NCBI GenBank assembly: GCA_902611415.1
Contig: CACLZM010000001.1
Coordinates: 62,001 to 126,000 of the forward strand
Length of the DNA: 64,000 bases
From: an uncultured Alphaproteobacteria bacterium
GTDB taxonomy: Bacteria > Pseudomonadota > Alphaproteobacteria > HIMB59
Reading direction: 5' to 3'
Shown here: piece by piece, positions 30,968 to 39,898 of the stretch
Layout: every line of letters starts with the position of its first letter
How positions within the stretch are numbered: position 1 is the stretch's first letter
Position numbers and translations under genes: made by a program
The notes under the pieces: model-generated
What the model was told of the DNA's origin: nothing
The model's input: only the letters and a program-made list of their open reading frames with translations
The model's database searches: none

Positions 30968-30969
30968 AA

Positions 30970-32223
30970 ATGTCTGATGAAAAAATAATCTCTGCTAATA
31001 GCTCTGATAAAAAAATATCATGCTCCTTTTGTGGTAAAAGCCAAGAAGAGGTTAAAAAATTAATTGCTGGACCAAATGTCTATATTTGTAATGAGTGTGT
31101 GGTTTTATGTAAGGATATACTTGTTGAAGATGATAAAATTGACACAAAGAAAAAATTTGAGATACCAAAGCCAAGTGAGATTTATAATTATCTTGATGAT
31201 CATATAATTGGTCAAGATCATGCAAAAAAAATATTATCTGTATCTGTTTACAATCATTATAAGAGAGTTCAAAACCCCTCAAAAGATATAGAAATTTCTA
31301 AATCAAACATATTACTTATTGGACCAACAGGTTGTGGTAAAACACTTTTAGCACAAACCCTAGCAAAATTTTTAAATGTACCTTTTACAATTGCTGATGC
31401 GACTACGTTGACGGAGGCGGGATATGTTGGTGAAGATGTTGAAAATATTATTTTAAGATTACTGCAGCAATGTGATTATGATGTAGCTTTGGCTCAAAAG
31501 GGTATCGTATATATTGATGAAATAGATAAAGTGGGCAGAAAAAGTGAAAATCCATCAATTACAAGAGATGTATCTGGTGAGGGAGTTCAACAAGCTTTGC
31601 TAAAAATAATTGAGGGAACAACTGCCAGTGTGCCTCCTCAGGGTGGAAGAAAACATCCCCAACAAGAGTTCCTTCAAGTTGATACAAAAAATATATTGTT
31701 TGTTTGCGGGGGCGCGTTTGAAGGCATTGATAAAATCATAAAAAATAGAGTTAATAAAAAGTCTATAGGTTTTAATAAATCAATTAATCAGGATCAACCA
31801 ATGACATCACAACTTGAGAATGACGATTTGATTAAATTCGGATTAATACCTGAACTAGTAGGAAGGCTCCCTGTGAGCGCTAGTCTAAATGAATTATCCC
31901 TAGAAGATTTAAAAGAGATTATTACAAGACCAAAAAATGCAATATCAAAACAATACAAGGCTCTTTTTTCTTTTGAAGGGGTTGAATTCGAGATAACTGA
32001 AGATGGTAGAGAGCAAATTGCTCAATTAGCTGTTGAAAAAAAAATTGGTGCACGAGGCCTAAGGTCAATTATGGAAAAGCTACTCCTAGATTGTATGTAT
32101 GATATTCCTGATAAGGATTCTGTGGATAAGGTAGTTTTAAGTAAAGAGTCAGTAATCTCAAATAGACCAATAATCGTATATAAAGAAAAAGCTAAAATTA
32201 AAAAAAAAGTGGGTGAAAATTAA
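30970..32223 (+). CDS. clpX: Clp protease ATP-binding subunit ClpX
   Basis: Zinc finger [11 protein letters not shown]...CNEC, Walker [16 protein letters not shown]. Confidence 0.97.
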   Translation: MSDEKIISANSSDKKISCSFCGKSQEEVKKLIAGPNVYICNECVVLCKDILVEDDKIDTKKKFEIPKPSEIYNYLDDHIIGQDHAKKILSVSVYNHYKRVQNPSKDIEISKSNILLIGPTGCGKTLLAQTLAKFLNVPFTIADATTLTEAGYVGEDVENIILRLLQQCDYDVALAQKGIVYIDEIDKVGRKSENPSITRDVSGEGVQQALLKIIEGTTASVPPQGGRKHPQQEFLQVDTKNILFVCGGAFEGIDKIIKNRVNKKSIGFNKSINQDQPMTSQLENDDLIKFGLIPELVGRLPVSASLNELSLEDLKEIITRPKNAISKQYKALFSFEGVEFEITEDGREQIAQLAVEKKIGARGLRSIMEKLLLDCMYDIPDKDSVDKVVLSKESVISNRPIIVYKEKAKIKKKVGEN

Positions 32224-32246
32224 AAATTCCTCACTATCTTAATAGT

Positions 32247-34664
32247 ATGGAAAATCAAATCATTGGACCTATTTTACCTCTAAGGGACTTAGTTGTTTAT
32301 CCCTCTATAACCTCACCTTTGTTTGTTGGCCGAGCTAAATCTATTGATGCAATCAATTTTGCTATGAATAACAACAATAAGATTATTTATTTATTTACGC
32401 AAAAAGAACCAACAACTGATGATCCCCAAGTTAATGATGTTTATTCTTATGGTGTAAAATCAAAAATTATCCAGTTTCTTAAGTTGCCTGATAATACATA
32501 TAAAGTTCTTACTGAAGGTTTAGAAATCGTAAAAATAAAGTCTGCTGTTAAGGCAAGTAATAACTTCCTTACAGCTAAAATTGAACCAGTAGTAATTAAC
32601 AAAAAAAATTCAGTTGAATTAAAAGCTTCTTTAAGAGTTTTAAAAAATGAATTTCAAAATTATATACAAAATATAGGAAATAATAATGACATCCTTGAAG
32701 GACTTTTAAATATTGAAGATCCATATCAGTTCATTGATAATATTTATTACAACTTAAACATCGGAATTGAAGATAAACAAAAAAATTTAGAAATTATTGA
32801 TATTAATAAAAAAATTCAAAACTTACTTAATTTCTTTTCAAAAGAACTTAACTTTTCCGCACTTGAGAAAAAAATTAAAAATAGGGTAAAAAGACAAATG
32901 GAAAAAACCCAAAGAGAGTACTACTTAAATGAACAAATGAAAGCCATACAGAAAGAACTTGGTGATGGTGAAGATGGCTCTAACGAATATTCTGAAATAG
33001 AGAAAAAAATAAATGAGGTAAAACTATCAAAAGAGGCAAAAGAAAAAGCTTTAAATGAATTTAAAAAATTAAAATCTATGAGTCCAATGTCTGCAGAAGC
33101 ATCAGTAATTCGGAATTACCTAGAATGGATATTAGATATACCATGGGAAAAATTCTCAAAAGAAGTCATCGATATAAAAGGTTCTGAAAAAATATTAAAT
33201 GACGACCACTATGGTCTCGAAAAAGTAAAAGAGAGAATACTTGAATTTTTAGCAGTCAAAAAAAGATCAAAGAAAGCATCTGGTACAATACTATGTTTTG
33301 TAGGACCTCCTGGTGTTGGTAAGACTTCATTAGGTAAATCTATAGCTAGAGCTACTGGCAGAGAATTTGCAAAGATTTCTCTTGGTGGAATTAGGGATGA
33401 GGCTGAAATTAGAGGCCACAGAAGAACTTATATTGGCTCAATGCCTGGTCGATTTATTCAGGCTATGAAGAAAACCAAAACATCTAATCCCATTATTTTA
33501 TTAGATGAAATTGACAAAGTGGGTAGTGACTGGAGAGGAGATCCATCCTCTGCATTATTAGAAGTTTTAGATCCTGAGCAAAATAATCAATTTAATGATC
33601 ATTATCTTGAGGTTGATTATGACTTATCAAATGTAATGTTTATATGCACAGGTAATACTTACAACATACCTGGTCCTCTTCTTGATAGATTAGAGGTCAT
33701 TGAAGTATCTGGTTATACAGAAAAAGAAAAAGTTGAAATTGCAAAAAAATATTTAATACCAAGAAAAATGAATAAAAATATTTTAAAAAATAATGAATTT
33801 AAGCTTGATAAGGCATCTATTACAAAAATAGTAAGACACTATACTAGGGAGTCAGGTGTCAGAGGGCTTGAAAAAGTTTTTGATAAGTTATTTAGAAAAC
33901 TTGTTTTCCGATTAGAAAAAAATAAATCAAGGTCAAAAAAACCATTTGTTTTTGATGATAAAGCTATAAAAAATTTTTTAGGACCGGAAAAATTCAAGGA
34001 TAGTGTTTTAGAAAAGAAAAATTTAGTGGGCATTACCAATGGGCTTGCATGGACTCAGGTTGGCGGAGATATCTTAAATATTGAAGTTAATTTATCTTCA
34101 GGTAAGGGAATGATTAATGCAACAGGTAAACTTGGTGACGTGATGAAAGAGTCTATTACTGCTGCTTTAGGTTACATTAAATCTAATTCCGTTGAGTTCG
34201 GAGTAAATCCAAAGGTTTTCGATAAAATAGACATTCATTTACATGTACCTGAAGGAGCTATACCTAAAGATGGTCCAAGTGCTGGAATTACAATATTTAC
34301 CTCATTAATTTCATCTCTAACTGATATTAAAATTAAAAGAGACATTGCAATGACTGGGGAAATTACATTAAAAGGAAGAGTTCTTCCAATTGGGGGATTA
34401 AAAGAGAAATTATTGGCTGCGATAAGGTACGGTATTAAAACTGTTATAATCCCAAAAGAAAATGAAAAGGACTTAGTTGAAATACAAAAAGACATTCAAA
34501 ACAAGTTGATAATTAAGAAAGTCGAGTTTGCAAAAGAGGTATTGGACTTAGCTCTCGATGGAAAAATTAGTAAAATCAACAAAAAATTGGACTGGAGACA
34601 CCTAGTTACAGAGTCTATGAAGCCAAAAAACCAGCAAAATCAGGAAAAAACATTCGTCAACTAG
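32247..34664 (+). CDS. lon: Lon protease
   Basis: GPPGVGKTSLGKSIA, DGPSAGITIFTSLIS, ~805 aa. Confidence 0.97.
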   Translation: MENQIIGPILPLRDLVVYPSITSPLFVGRAKSIDAINFAMNNNNKIIYLFTQKEPTTDDPQVNDVYSYGVKSKIIQFLKLPDNTYKVLTEGLEIVKIKSAVKASNNFLTAKIEPVVINKKNSVELKASLRVLKNEFQNYIQNIGNNNDILEGLLNIEDPYQFIDNIYYNLNIGIEDKQKNLEIIDINKKIQNLLNFFSKELNFSALEKKIKNRVKRQMEKTQREYYLNEQMKAIQKELGDGEDGSNEYSEIEKKINEVKLSKEAKEKALNEFKKLKSMSPMSAEASVIRNYLEWILDIPWEKFSKEVIDIKGSEKILNDDHYGLEKVKERILEFLAVKKRSKKASGTILCFVGPPGVGKTSLGKSIARATGREFAKISLGGIRDEAEIRGHRRTYIGSMPGRFIQAMKKTKTSNPIILLDEIDKVGSDWRGDPSSALLEVLDPEQNNQFNDHYLEVDYDLSNVMFICTGNTYNIPGPLLDRLEVIEVSGYTEKEKVEIAKKYLIPRKMNKNILKNNEFKLDKASITKIVRHYTRESGVRGLEKVFDKLFRKLVFRLEKNKSRSKKPFVFDDKAIKNFLGPEKFKDSVLEKKNLVGITNGLAWTQVGGDILNIEVNLSSGKGMINATGKLGDVMKESITAALGYIKSNSVEFGVNPKVFDKIDIHLHVPEGAIPKDGPSAGITIFTSLISSLTDIKIKRDIAMTGEITLKGRVLPIGGLKEKLLAAIRYGIKTVIIPKENEKDLVEIQKDIQNKLIIKKVEFAKEVLDLALDGKISKINKKLDWRHLVTESMKPKNQQNQEKTFVN

Positions 34665-34734
34665 TATATTGTTGTTGATTTTCTTACCTTTTTCTTACTA
34701 CAATTAACTAATAGAATCACTAAGGAGGTTCGGT

Positions 34735-35016
34735 ATGAACAAAAATGAACTCATTGCTGAATATAGTACGAAAAATGGTGTTGGAAAATCAGATGCAACT
34801 AAGGCTGTAGAAAGTTTATTTGATATTATCACATCTACTTTGAAAGCAGGAGGGGATGTTAAGATTGCCGGTTTTGGTACTTTTAAGGTAGCTAACACAA
34901 AAGCTAAGACTGGAAGAAACCCAAGAACGGGAGAGTCAATCCAAATTCCTGCATCAAAAAAGCCAAAATTTCTTGCTGGAAAACAGCTAAAAGAACTAAT
35001 AAAGTCCACAGTCTAA
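34735..35016 (+). CDS. hup: HU family DNA-binding protein
   Basis: MNKNELIAEYSTKNGVGKSDATKAVESLFDII, GFGTFKV, GRNPRTGE. Confidence 0.95.
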   Translation: MNKNELIAEYSTKNGVGKSDATKAVESLFDIITSTLKAGGDVKIAGFGTFKVANTKAKTGRNPRTGESIQIPASKKPKFLAGKQLKELIKSTV

Positions 35017-35034
35017 TTTTTTGCAAATTAGATA

Positions 35035-35110
35035 GGGCGATTAGCTCAGTTGGTAGAGCATCTCGTTTACACCGAGAGGGTCGGCGGTTCGAGTCCGTCA
35101 TCGCCCACCA
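35035..35110 (+). tRNA. tRNA-Val (TAC)
   Basis: GGGCGAT...ATCGCCC acceptor, anticodon loop TTTACAC, CCA encoded. Confidence 0.95.
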
Positions 35111-35123
35111 TTCGACAATTGTC

Positions 35124-35201
35124 GGGGGTGTAGTTCAGTTTGGTTAGAACGCCTGCCTGTCACGCAGGAGGTCGCGGGTTCGAGTCCCGTCGCTCCCGCC
35201 A
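35124..35201 (+). tRNA. tRNA-Asp (GTC)
   Basis: GGGGGTG...CGCTCCC acceptor, anticodon loop CTGTCAC, discriminator G, CCA encoded; 3' end duplicated at 37830. Confidence 0.95.
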
Positions 35202-35202
35202 C
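35157..35202 (+). repeat. 46-bp direct repeat, copy 1 (attL-like; 3' half of tRNA-Asp)
   Basis: CTGTCACGCAGGAGGTCGCGGGTTCGAGTCCCGTCGCTCCCGCCAC identical to 37830..37875. Confidence 0.97.
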
Positions 35203-35316
35203 ATTAAGATAATCTTGGGTTATATATTTCCTAACTTTTTCAATACTTATCTGTTCAACAAAAATTAATTGAATCAATAAACCATGTCGTCTAATTCCAT
35301 AAAATTTCTTTCTAGT

Positions 35317-35336
35317 GGTGAACATATGGTGAGCAA
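35317..35336 (+). repeat. Putative integrase arm-type site pair, left
   Basis: GGTGAACATATGGTGAGCAA; two GGTGARCA units at 11-bp spacing; matches 37750..37769 except 2 positions. Confidence 0.55.
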
Positions 35337-35365
35337 AACCCCCCATGTACTTTTAGACAATAATA

Positions 35366-35530
35366 ATGGAAGTGATTTCAATGCAGAACAGATTTCCCAA
35401 TCCCATACCCTATAGCTTTGGGAAATGGGAAAGGCCAAAGAAGGTTATCTGTATTGCTTCAGAAATTAGAAAGTCACTTGAAGAGAGTGATCAAAAAGAA
35501 CTACATAAACTATTTTGGAAGAGAGCATAA
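35366..35530 (+). CDS. Small protein of the tRNA-Asp element (54 aa)
   Basis: MEVISMQNRFPNPIPYSFGKWERPKKVICIASEIRKSLEESDQKELHKLFWKRA; stop TAA directly abuts the next ATG (gcataaATGg). Not in ORF track. Confidence 0.55.
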   Translation: MEVISMQNRFPNPIPYSFGKWERPKKVICIASEIRKSLEESDQKELHKLFWKRA

Positions 35531-35716
35531 ATGGATCGTTACTTATCGGACTATGAAAAACTTCTTCATGAATACGAAAGGATTGAGTCAAAACTTAATA
35601 GCCTTTTTATTCAGACTGATCTATCAGAGTCAGCTAGAAAGAAGTTAGAAATAAGTTTGAAGAGAAGATTAAAAACACTACTACCTGAACTAAGAAAAAA
35701 AGAATTAGAAGTTTAA
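35531..35716 (+). CDS. Small charged, probably helical protein of the tRNA-Asp element (61 aa)
   Basis: MDRYLSDYEKLLHEYERIESKLNSLFIQTDLSESARKKLEISLKRRLKTLLPELRKKELEV; translationally abutting the 54-aa ORF. Confidence 0.55.
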   Translation: MDRYLSDYEKLLHEYERIESKLNSLFIQTDLSESARKKLEISLKRRLKTLLPELRKKELEV

Positions 35717-35754
35717 TATCGTTTCTAGTTCATTCGTGTCGTTACTTAAATTCT

Positions 35755-35792
35755 TCCAAATTTGATGAATTTAATGCGAAATTAATTGAAAT
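35755..35792 (+). repeat. 38-bp near-identical direct repeat, copy 1 (flanks hydrolase gene)
   Basis: TCCAAATTTGATGAATTTAATGCGAAATTAATTGAAAT; one mismatch to 37279..37316. Confidence 0.95.
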
Positions 35793-35803
35793 TGATTCAA
35801 TTT

Positions 35804-37231
35804 TTACATTAAGTATTCTTCAAGCAAAGATATTGTTTTTTTTGCAGAATTAATAGCCGCTTCATTGTTTCTTCCCTCTACGACCCCCCAATGCTCACAT
35901 TCTTTTTTATAATCTTTGTAATGCTTATCAGCAGAAACATCCCAAGTATCGTAATTATCTAAATGAATTACTTTATCTTCCATTCGCCACGTTCTTTTTC
36001 CATCCGCAGCAAGCCAGTATTTGCAATTTTTAGTTACTCTAAACCATTGATTTGAAAATTCTGCCTCATCCCAATTGCTCCATCCATCAAAGTTATGATG
36101 GGCGTTAGGAAAAATATCTATAGTTGCATTACCACCAAAATCGTTAAAGTTTTTTGCCATATCTTTACAAAATAAGGCAGGAGTAGTCTCATCCTTTTCA
36201 CCTGTTAAAAAATGAATTTTATTTTTAGTTACACCCTGTTTATCTAAATATCTACAATATGGATAAACTCCTATTCTTAATGCAAAATCATTTAAATTTT
36301 CATCATCAATTATTGGCTTTCTAATCATATCAAGACCAGTGTAAACTGCAGATGAACCACCCCAACTAAAACCCATTACCGCAATTTTTTCAGGATCTAT
36401 TTTGGGATGAGATTGCATGTGCTTTAAACCATAGAGAGCGTCAGCTGCTCCCATCCATGGTGTTAGTTTACTGCTGTTGCCTTGGATAATCATATTGTAA
36501 ATACTGAGGCCTCGTGGAAGACAGCTATCAATCTCTAATGTAGCAACACCTGCTTTTTTTATATCCTGACCTAAAGTAAAATTTCTTTGCCCAAAGTCAC
36601 AGGCAGAATTCATAATTAAAATCATTAAAGGATATTTTTCTTTTTGCTCTTGAGGGTAAGTTAAAAAACCCTCAATCGTATATTTTTGATCATTTTCAAC
36701 ACCATCTATAAAATCAATAGGAATTCTGGGAGTAAATGCTTCAAATTTAACATTCTCTGCTCGATAGAGCAGAGCATCGCAATTATTCCATTCATCAGTG
36801 ACCTCAATATGATTATTGCTTGACATTTTCCCAAACCACTTCCTGGTATTATCCTTATCATCAACAGGCTCTTTGCTTACAATTTCGAAAGAATTCTCAT
36901 TAACCTTAAATGATTTTATTTTGACTCTTCCTCCAAAAGATGGCCAAAGCCATTTTTCTTTTTTTATAATAACTTTTTTGGGATCTTTCTTATCTTTTTT
37001 GATAACTAGATCAATTACACCTTCAATAATTCCATTGCCTAACTCATAGCGTCCATTCCATTCGCAATTAGCTAAACCTCTCCATCTCCCAATGATATCT
37101 GAAGATATTTCCTCAGATTTTAATACTTTATCTTCCGTTTTTTCATTGCCATCAACTTGTTGCCCATCCTTAAAAGTAAGTCCCCAACTCAAACTAGGGA
37201 TTAATAGTAATAGGGTGATAATTATTCTCAT
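35804..37231 (-). CDS. Secreted dienelactone hydrolase-like alpha/beta hydrolase
   Basis: Signal peptide MRIIITLLLLIPSLSWG; GFSWGGSSA nucleophile, GEKDETTPA acid, NAHHNFDG histidine. Confidence 0.82.
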   Translation of the reverse strand: MRIIITLLLLIPSLSWGLTFKDGQQVDGNEKTEDKVLKSEEISSDIIGRWRGLANCEWNGRYELGNGIIEGVIDLVIKKDKKDPKKVIIKKEKWLWPSFGGRVKIKSFKVNENSFEIVSKEPVDDKDNTRKWFGKMSSNNHIEVTDEWNNCDALLYRAENVKFEAFTPRIPIDFIDGVENDQKYTIEGFLTYPQEQKEKYPLMILIMNSACDFGQRNFTLGQDIKKAGVATLEIDSCLPRGLSIYNMIIQGNSSKLTPWMGAADALYGLKHMQSHPKIDPEKIAVMGFSWGGSSAVYTGLDMIRKPIIDDENLNDFALRIGVYPYCRYLDKQGVTKNKIHFLTGEKDETTPALFCKDMAKNFNDFGGNATIDIFPNAHHNFDGWSNWDEAEFSNQWFRVTKNCKYWLAADGKRTWRMEDKVIHLDNYDTWDVSADKHYKDYKKECEHWGVVEGRNNEAAINSAKKTISLLEEYLM

Positions 37232-37278
37232 AAGATATATTATTGTTCATAGTGGATTTAAAATCAAAACGAAATTTG

Positions 37279-37316
37279 TCCAAATTTGATGAATTTAATG
37301 CGAAATTAATCGAAAT
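37279..37316 (+). repeat. 38-bp near-identical direct repeat, copy 2
   Basis: TCCAAATTTGATGAATTTAATGCGAAATTAATCGAAAT; one mismatch to 35755..35792. Confidence 0.95.
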
Positions 37317-37749
37317 ACTTCTCTATACAAATAAAATGCTCTCTCTAAGAGGGGGTTATTAGGGTTATTTTGTTAATGTTTTCAATAGTTGATACGGAGT
37401 TATTAGTAGTTTTTCCGTATTTCTCGCACAGAACTCTCGTAGGTAATGTAACCTTTTGTTACCCTGAAATGTTTACTTTTGTTAACTTTGAAAGCTACGC
37501 ATAGGGGGGGTTCAAAATTAGTAAAGGTACACTTTAATACATGTTTAACACGCATTTTTGAATCGTAGGGTACGAAGTAAATGCTACCCCCGTAACAAGT
37601 TAACATGAGGCTAACACCATGCTCTATGATTCCTAAAACAGCGTTTCGCGGTGCATGATCCATGGTCAAATATCAATGGATATTCTGTTCACCAATATTG
37701 GAATATTTGAATCATTATTTCGTAAAATGTGGTAGTGTTTCACTAGAAA

Positions 37750-37769
37750 GGTGAACACTTGGTGAGCAA
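37750..37769 (+). repeat. Putative integrase arm-type site pair, right
   Basis: GGTGAACACTTGGTGAGCAA; an inverted TGTTCACC copy also lies at 37686..37693. Confidence 0.55.
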
Positions 37770-38904
37770 CTCTTATGGGTGTTTAAAAAGTCTTGGTAAT
37801 ATAGGCTTAAAACGACCTAGGATTCCTTACTGTCACGCAGGAGGTCGCGGGTTCGAGTCCCGTCGCTCCCGCCACTTCAAAACATTCATTTCGTTTTTTT
37901 TAATTTTTTCTTTATTTTCATGTTCTTCTTATAAATCAAAAGATGTTCATGGATTAAAGACACTTGGTATGAGCTTTGGCGATACAACAATTAAAGGTTT
38001 TAAAATTGACCCAGGTTGGAATGCTAGTTCAAAAGAAGAAATAAAAAAATATCAAAGAAAAAAGAACTTGGTACTTTTTCAACTTCAGAAAGAGAAAACA
38101 AGATACGGAGATACTGCTTTTTTTATCCAAGCACCAGGAGATGAGTGTTATAACAAATTAAAAGATTGCTCACGACCAAATGGTGAAAAACAAAAAAGAG
38201 TAGAGGTAGGAACCAATTATGGTTTTCAAGGAGAAATATGGTTATCTTATTCTTTTTTAATCACAGAAAATTACGAACTAAATAATGATAGTGCTATGAA
38301 TAAATCAATATTGCAATTTCATAGCACAGAGAGTTTTTTTGGTCCTATGTTTATGCTTCAAATAGACAAGAAGAAAGGTTTGCTTTGGAGACACGAATCT
38401 AGTGAGGGAGTTATTATTATTGAAGGAGGGAATGATGATTGCTCACCTGGTGCTGGAGGTCCAGAGGATACTGATAAAAGAATTTTTTGTGAAGCTAGGC
38501 ATGATTGGTACCAAATAATATCTGCAAAAAATTTACAAAGAAATAAATGGTATGATTTAGTCTTCAATATTAATTTTAATAAAAAGGATATTTCCAAAGC
38601 TTTTCATAAAATTTGGTTAAATGGAAAGTTATTGCATTACAGAAAAAACCAAACACTCTGGAAAGATCAAAAAAGTGTAAAAAACTCAGATAATTTGGCA
38701 AATTTTAAATTTGGTATTTATGGTTCAAGATTAGATGGCTCTTATCAATCTATTTATGCTGATGAAATCCACTTTGGAACTGAATGTAAGGACCTTTTAA
38801 TAGAAAATATTGGCTATTATTGTAGTAATTTAAAAAAACAAACAATAAATGAATCATTTCCTATCTTTACAGAAGATAGAGTTGCTTATTATACTAGAGG
38901 ATAA
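37759..38904 (+). CDS. Secreted lipoprotein, polysaccharide-lyase-like (heparin lyase I/PF14099-type fold suspected); annotated 5' end chimeric with att repeat
   Basis: SFFLIFSLFSC lipobox; RNKWYDLVFNINFN..KIWLNGKLLHYRK..FKFGIYGSRLDGSYQSIYADEIHFG. First ~38 codons lie in element end/tRNA fragment, so true start is uncertain. Confidence 0.55.
   Translation: MVSNSYGCLKSLGNIGLKRPRIPYCHAGGRGFESRRSRHFKTFISFFLIFSLFSCSSYKSKDVHGLKTLGMSFGDTTIKGFKIDPGWNASSKEEIKKYQRKKNLVLFQLQKEKTRYGDTAFFIQAPGDECYNKLKDCSRPNGEKQKRVEVGTNYGFQGEIWLSYSFLITENYELNNDSAMNKSILQFHSTESFFGPMFMLQIDKKKGLLWRHESSEGVIIIEGGNDDCSPGAGGPEDTDKRIFCEARHDWYQIISAKNLQRNKWYDLVFNINFNKKDISKAFHKIWLNGKLLHYRKNQTLWKDQKSVKNSDNLANFKFGIYGSRLDGSYQSIYADEIHFGTECKDLLIENIGYYCSNLKKQTINESFPIFTEDRVAYYTRG
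37830..37875 (+). repeat. 46-bp direct repeat, copy 2 (attR-like partial tRNA-Asp)
   Basis: Exact copy of the 3' part of tRNA-Asp without D-arm or 5' acceptor strand. Confidence 0.97.
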
Positions 38905-39033
38905 AATATTTTTTTAACTTTTTTACACTCAAATATTAAAAAATCAAGTGTAAGACTAATGCGTCATTTTTATCGTCACTAAATACATATTGTTTCTTAT
39001 AATGTATTGCGTTACGGAAAATCAAAACTTTTA

Positions 39034-39393
39034 ATGTATAACCTAGATTATATTTTCATATTGATATTCATTGTTATTGGGGCAGGAATGGCAATCGCTA
39101 TGTATTTGCTTTCAAAAATATTATCACCTAGCTCACCTGATACTGAAAAACTATCTGCATATGAATGTGGTTTTGAGGCATTTGACGACGCTCGGTCAAA
39201 ATTTGATGTTAAGTTTTATTTAGTATCAATACTATTTATTATATTTGATTTAGAAATTGCGTTTTTATTTCCCTGGGCCGTGAGTCTTAGCAATATTGGA
39301 GCTCTTGGTTTTTATTCAATGATGTTTTTTTTATTTATTCTCACAGTAGGATTTATATATGAATGGAAAAATGGAGCACTAGATTGGGAGTAG
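39034..39393 (+). CDS. nuoA: NADH-quinone oxidoreductase subunit A
   Basis: [44 protein letters not shown] 39034 preferred over TTG 39007. Confidence 0.93.
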   Translation: MYNLDYIFILIFIVIGAGMAIAMYLLSKILSPSSPDTEKLSAYECGFEAFDDARSKFDVKFYLVSILFIIFDLEIAFLFPWAVSLSNIGALGFYSMMFFLFILTVGFIYEWKNGALDWE

Positions 39394-39893
39394 TATTAGA
39401 AAAAGACAAATCATTAAATATTGATGAGCTATTTGAAAAAAAAGGTTTTGTAACAGCATCATTTGAAAATTTAATAAATTGGGCGAGGTCAGGATCTTTA
39501 TGGCCTATGACTTTCGGTTTAGCATGTTGTGGTGTTGAGATGATGCACTCCTATATGAGTAGATACGATCTAGATCGTTTAGGTGTAATTCCAAGAGGTT
39601 CTCCAAGACAATCTGATGTAATGATTGTTGCGGGAACTCTTACAAACAAAATGGCTTCTGCTTTGAGAAAAGTTTATGATCAAATGCCTGAACCAAGATG
39701 GGTAATCTCTATGGGTTCTTGTGCTAATGGAGGAGGATATTATCACTACTCTTACTCTGTTGTTCGAGGATGCGATAGGATAGTGCCTGTTGATATTTAT
39801 GTTCCTGGATGTCCACCTACAGCAGAAGCTCTTTTGTACGGCATTATGCAACTTCAAGATAAAATCAAAAAGAAAAAGAAGATTTATAGGTAA
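39363..39893 (+). CDS. nuoB: NADH-quinone oxidoreductase subunit B (start ATG 39363 or TTG 39384)
   Basis: [56 protein letters not shown]. Confidence 0.96.
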   Translation: MEKWSTRLGVVLEKDKSLNIDELFEKKGFVTASFENLINWARSGSLWPMTFGLACCGVEMMHSYMSRYDLDRLGVIPRGSPRQSDVMIVAGTLTNKMASALRKVYDQMPEPRWVISMGSCANGGGYYHYSYSVVRGCDRIVPVDIYVPGCPPTAEALLYGIMQLQDKIKKKKKIYR

Positions 39894-39898
39894 ATTTC

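Larger units (their letters stand above)
35203..37829. mobile_element. Integrase-less accessory element inserted at tRNA-Asp (non-autonomous integrative element candidate)
   Basis: Bounded by 46-bp tRNA 3'-end direct repeats; GGTGARCA motif pairs near both ends; interrupts housekeeping-gene region; no recombinase ORF inside. Confidence 0.75.

Noticed and set aside
34704-35346. Minus-strand ORFs over HU and tRNA genes (34704-35009, 34904-35101, 35098-35346)
   Set aside because: Translate tRNA or HU antisense (e.g. GLEPATSCVTGRRSN, a familiar tRNA-antisense artefact).
35418-35648. 76-aa ORF in the tRNA-Asp element
   Set aside because: Overlaps two better-organised abutting small ORFs in other frames.
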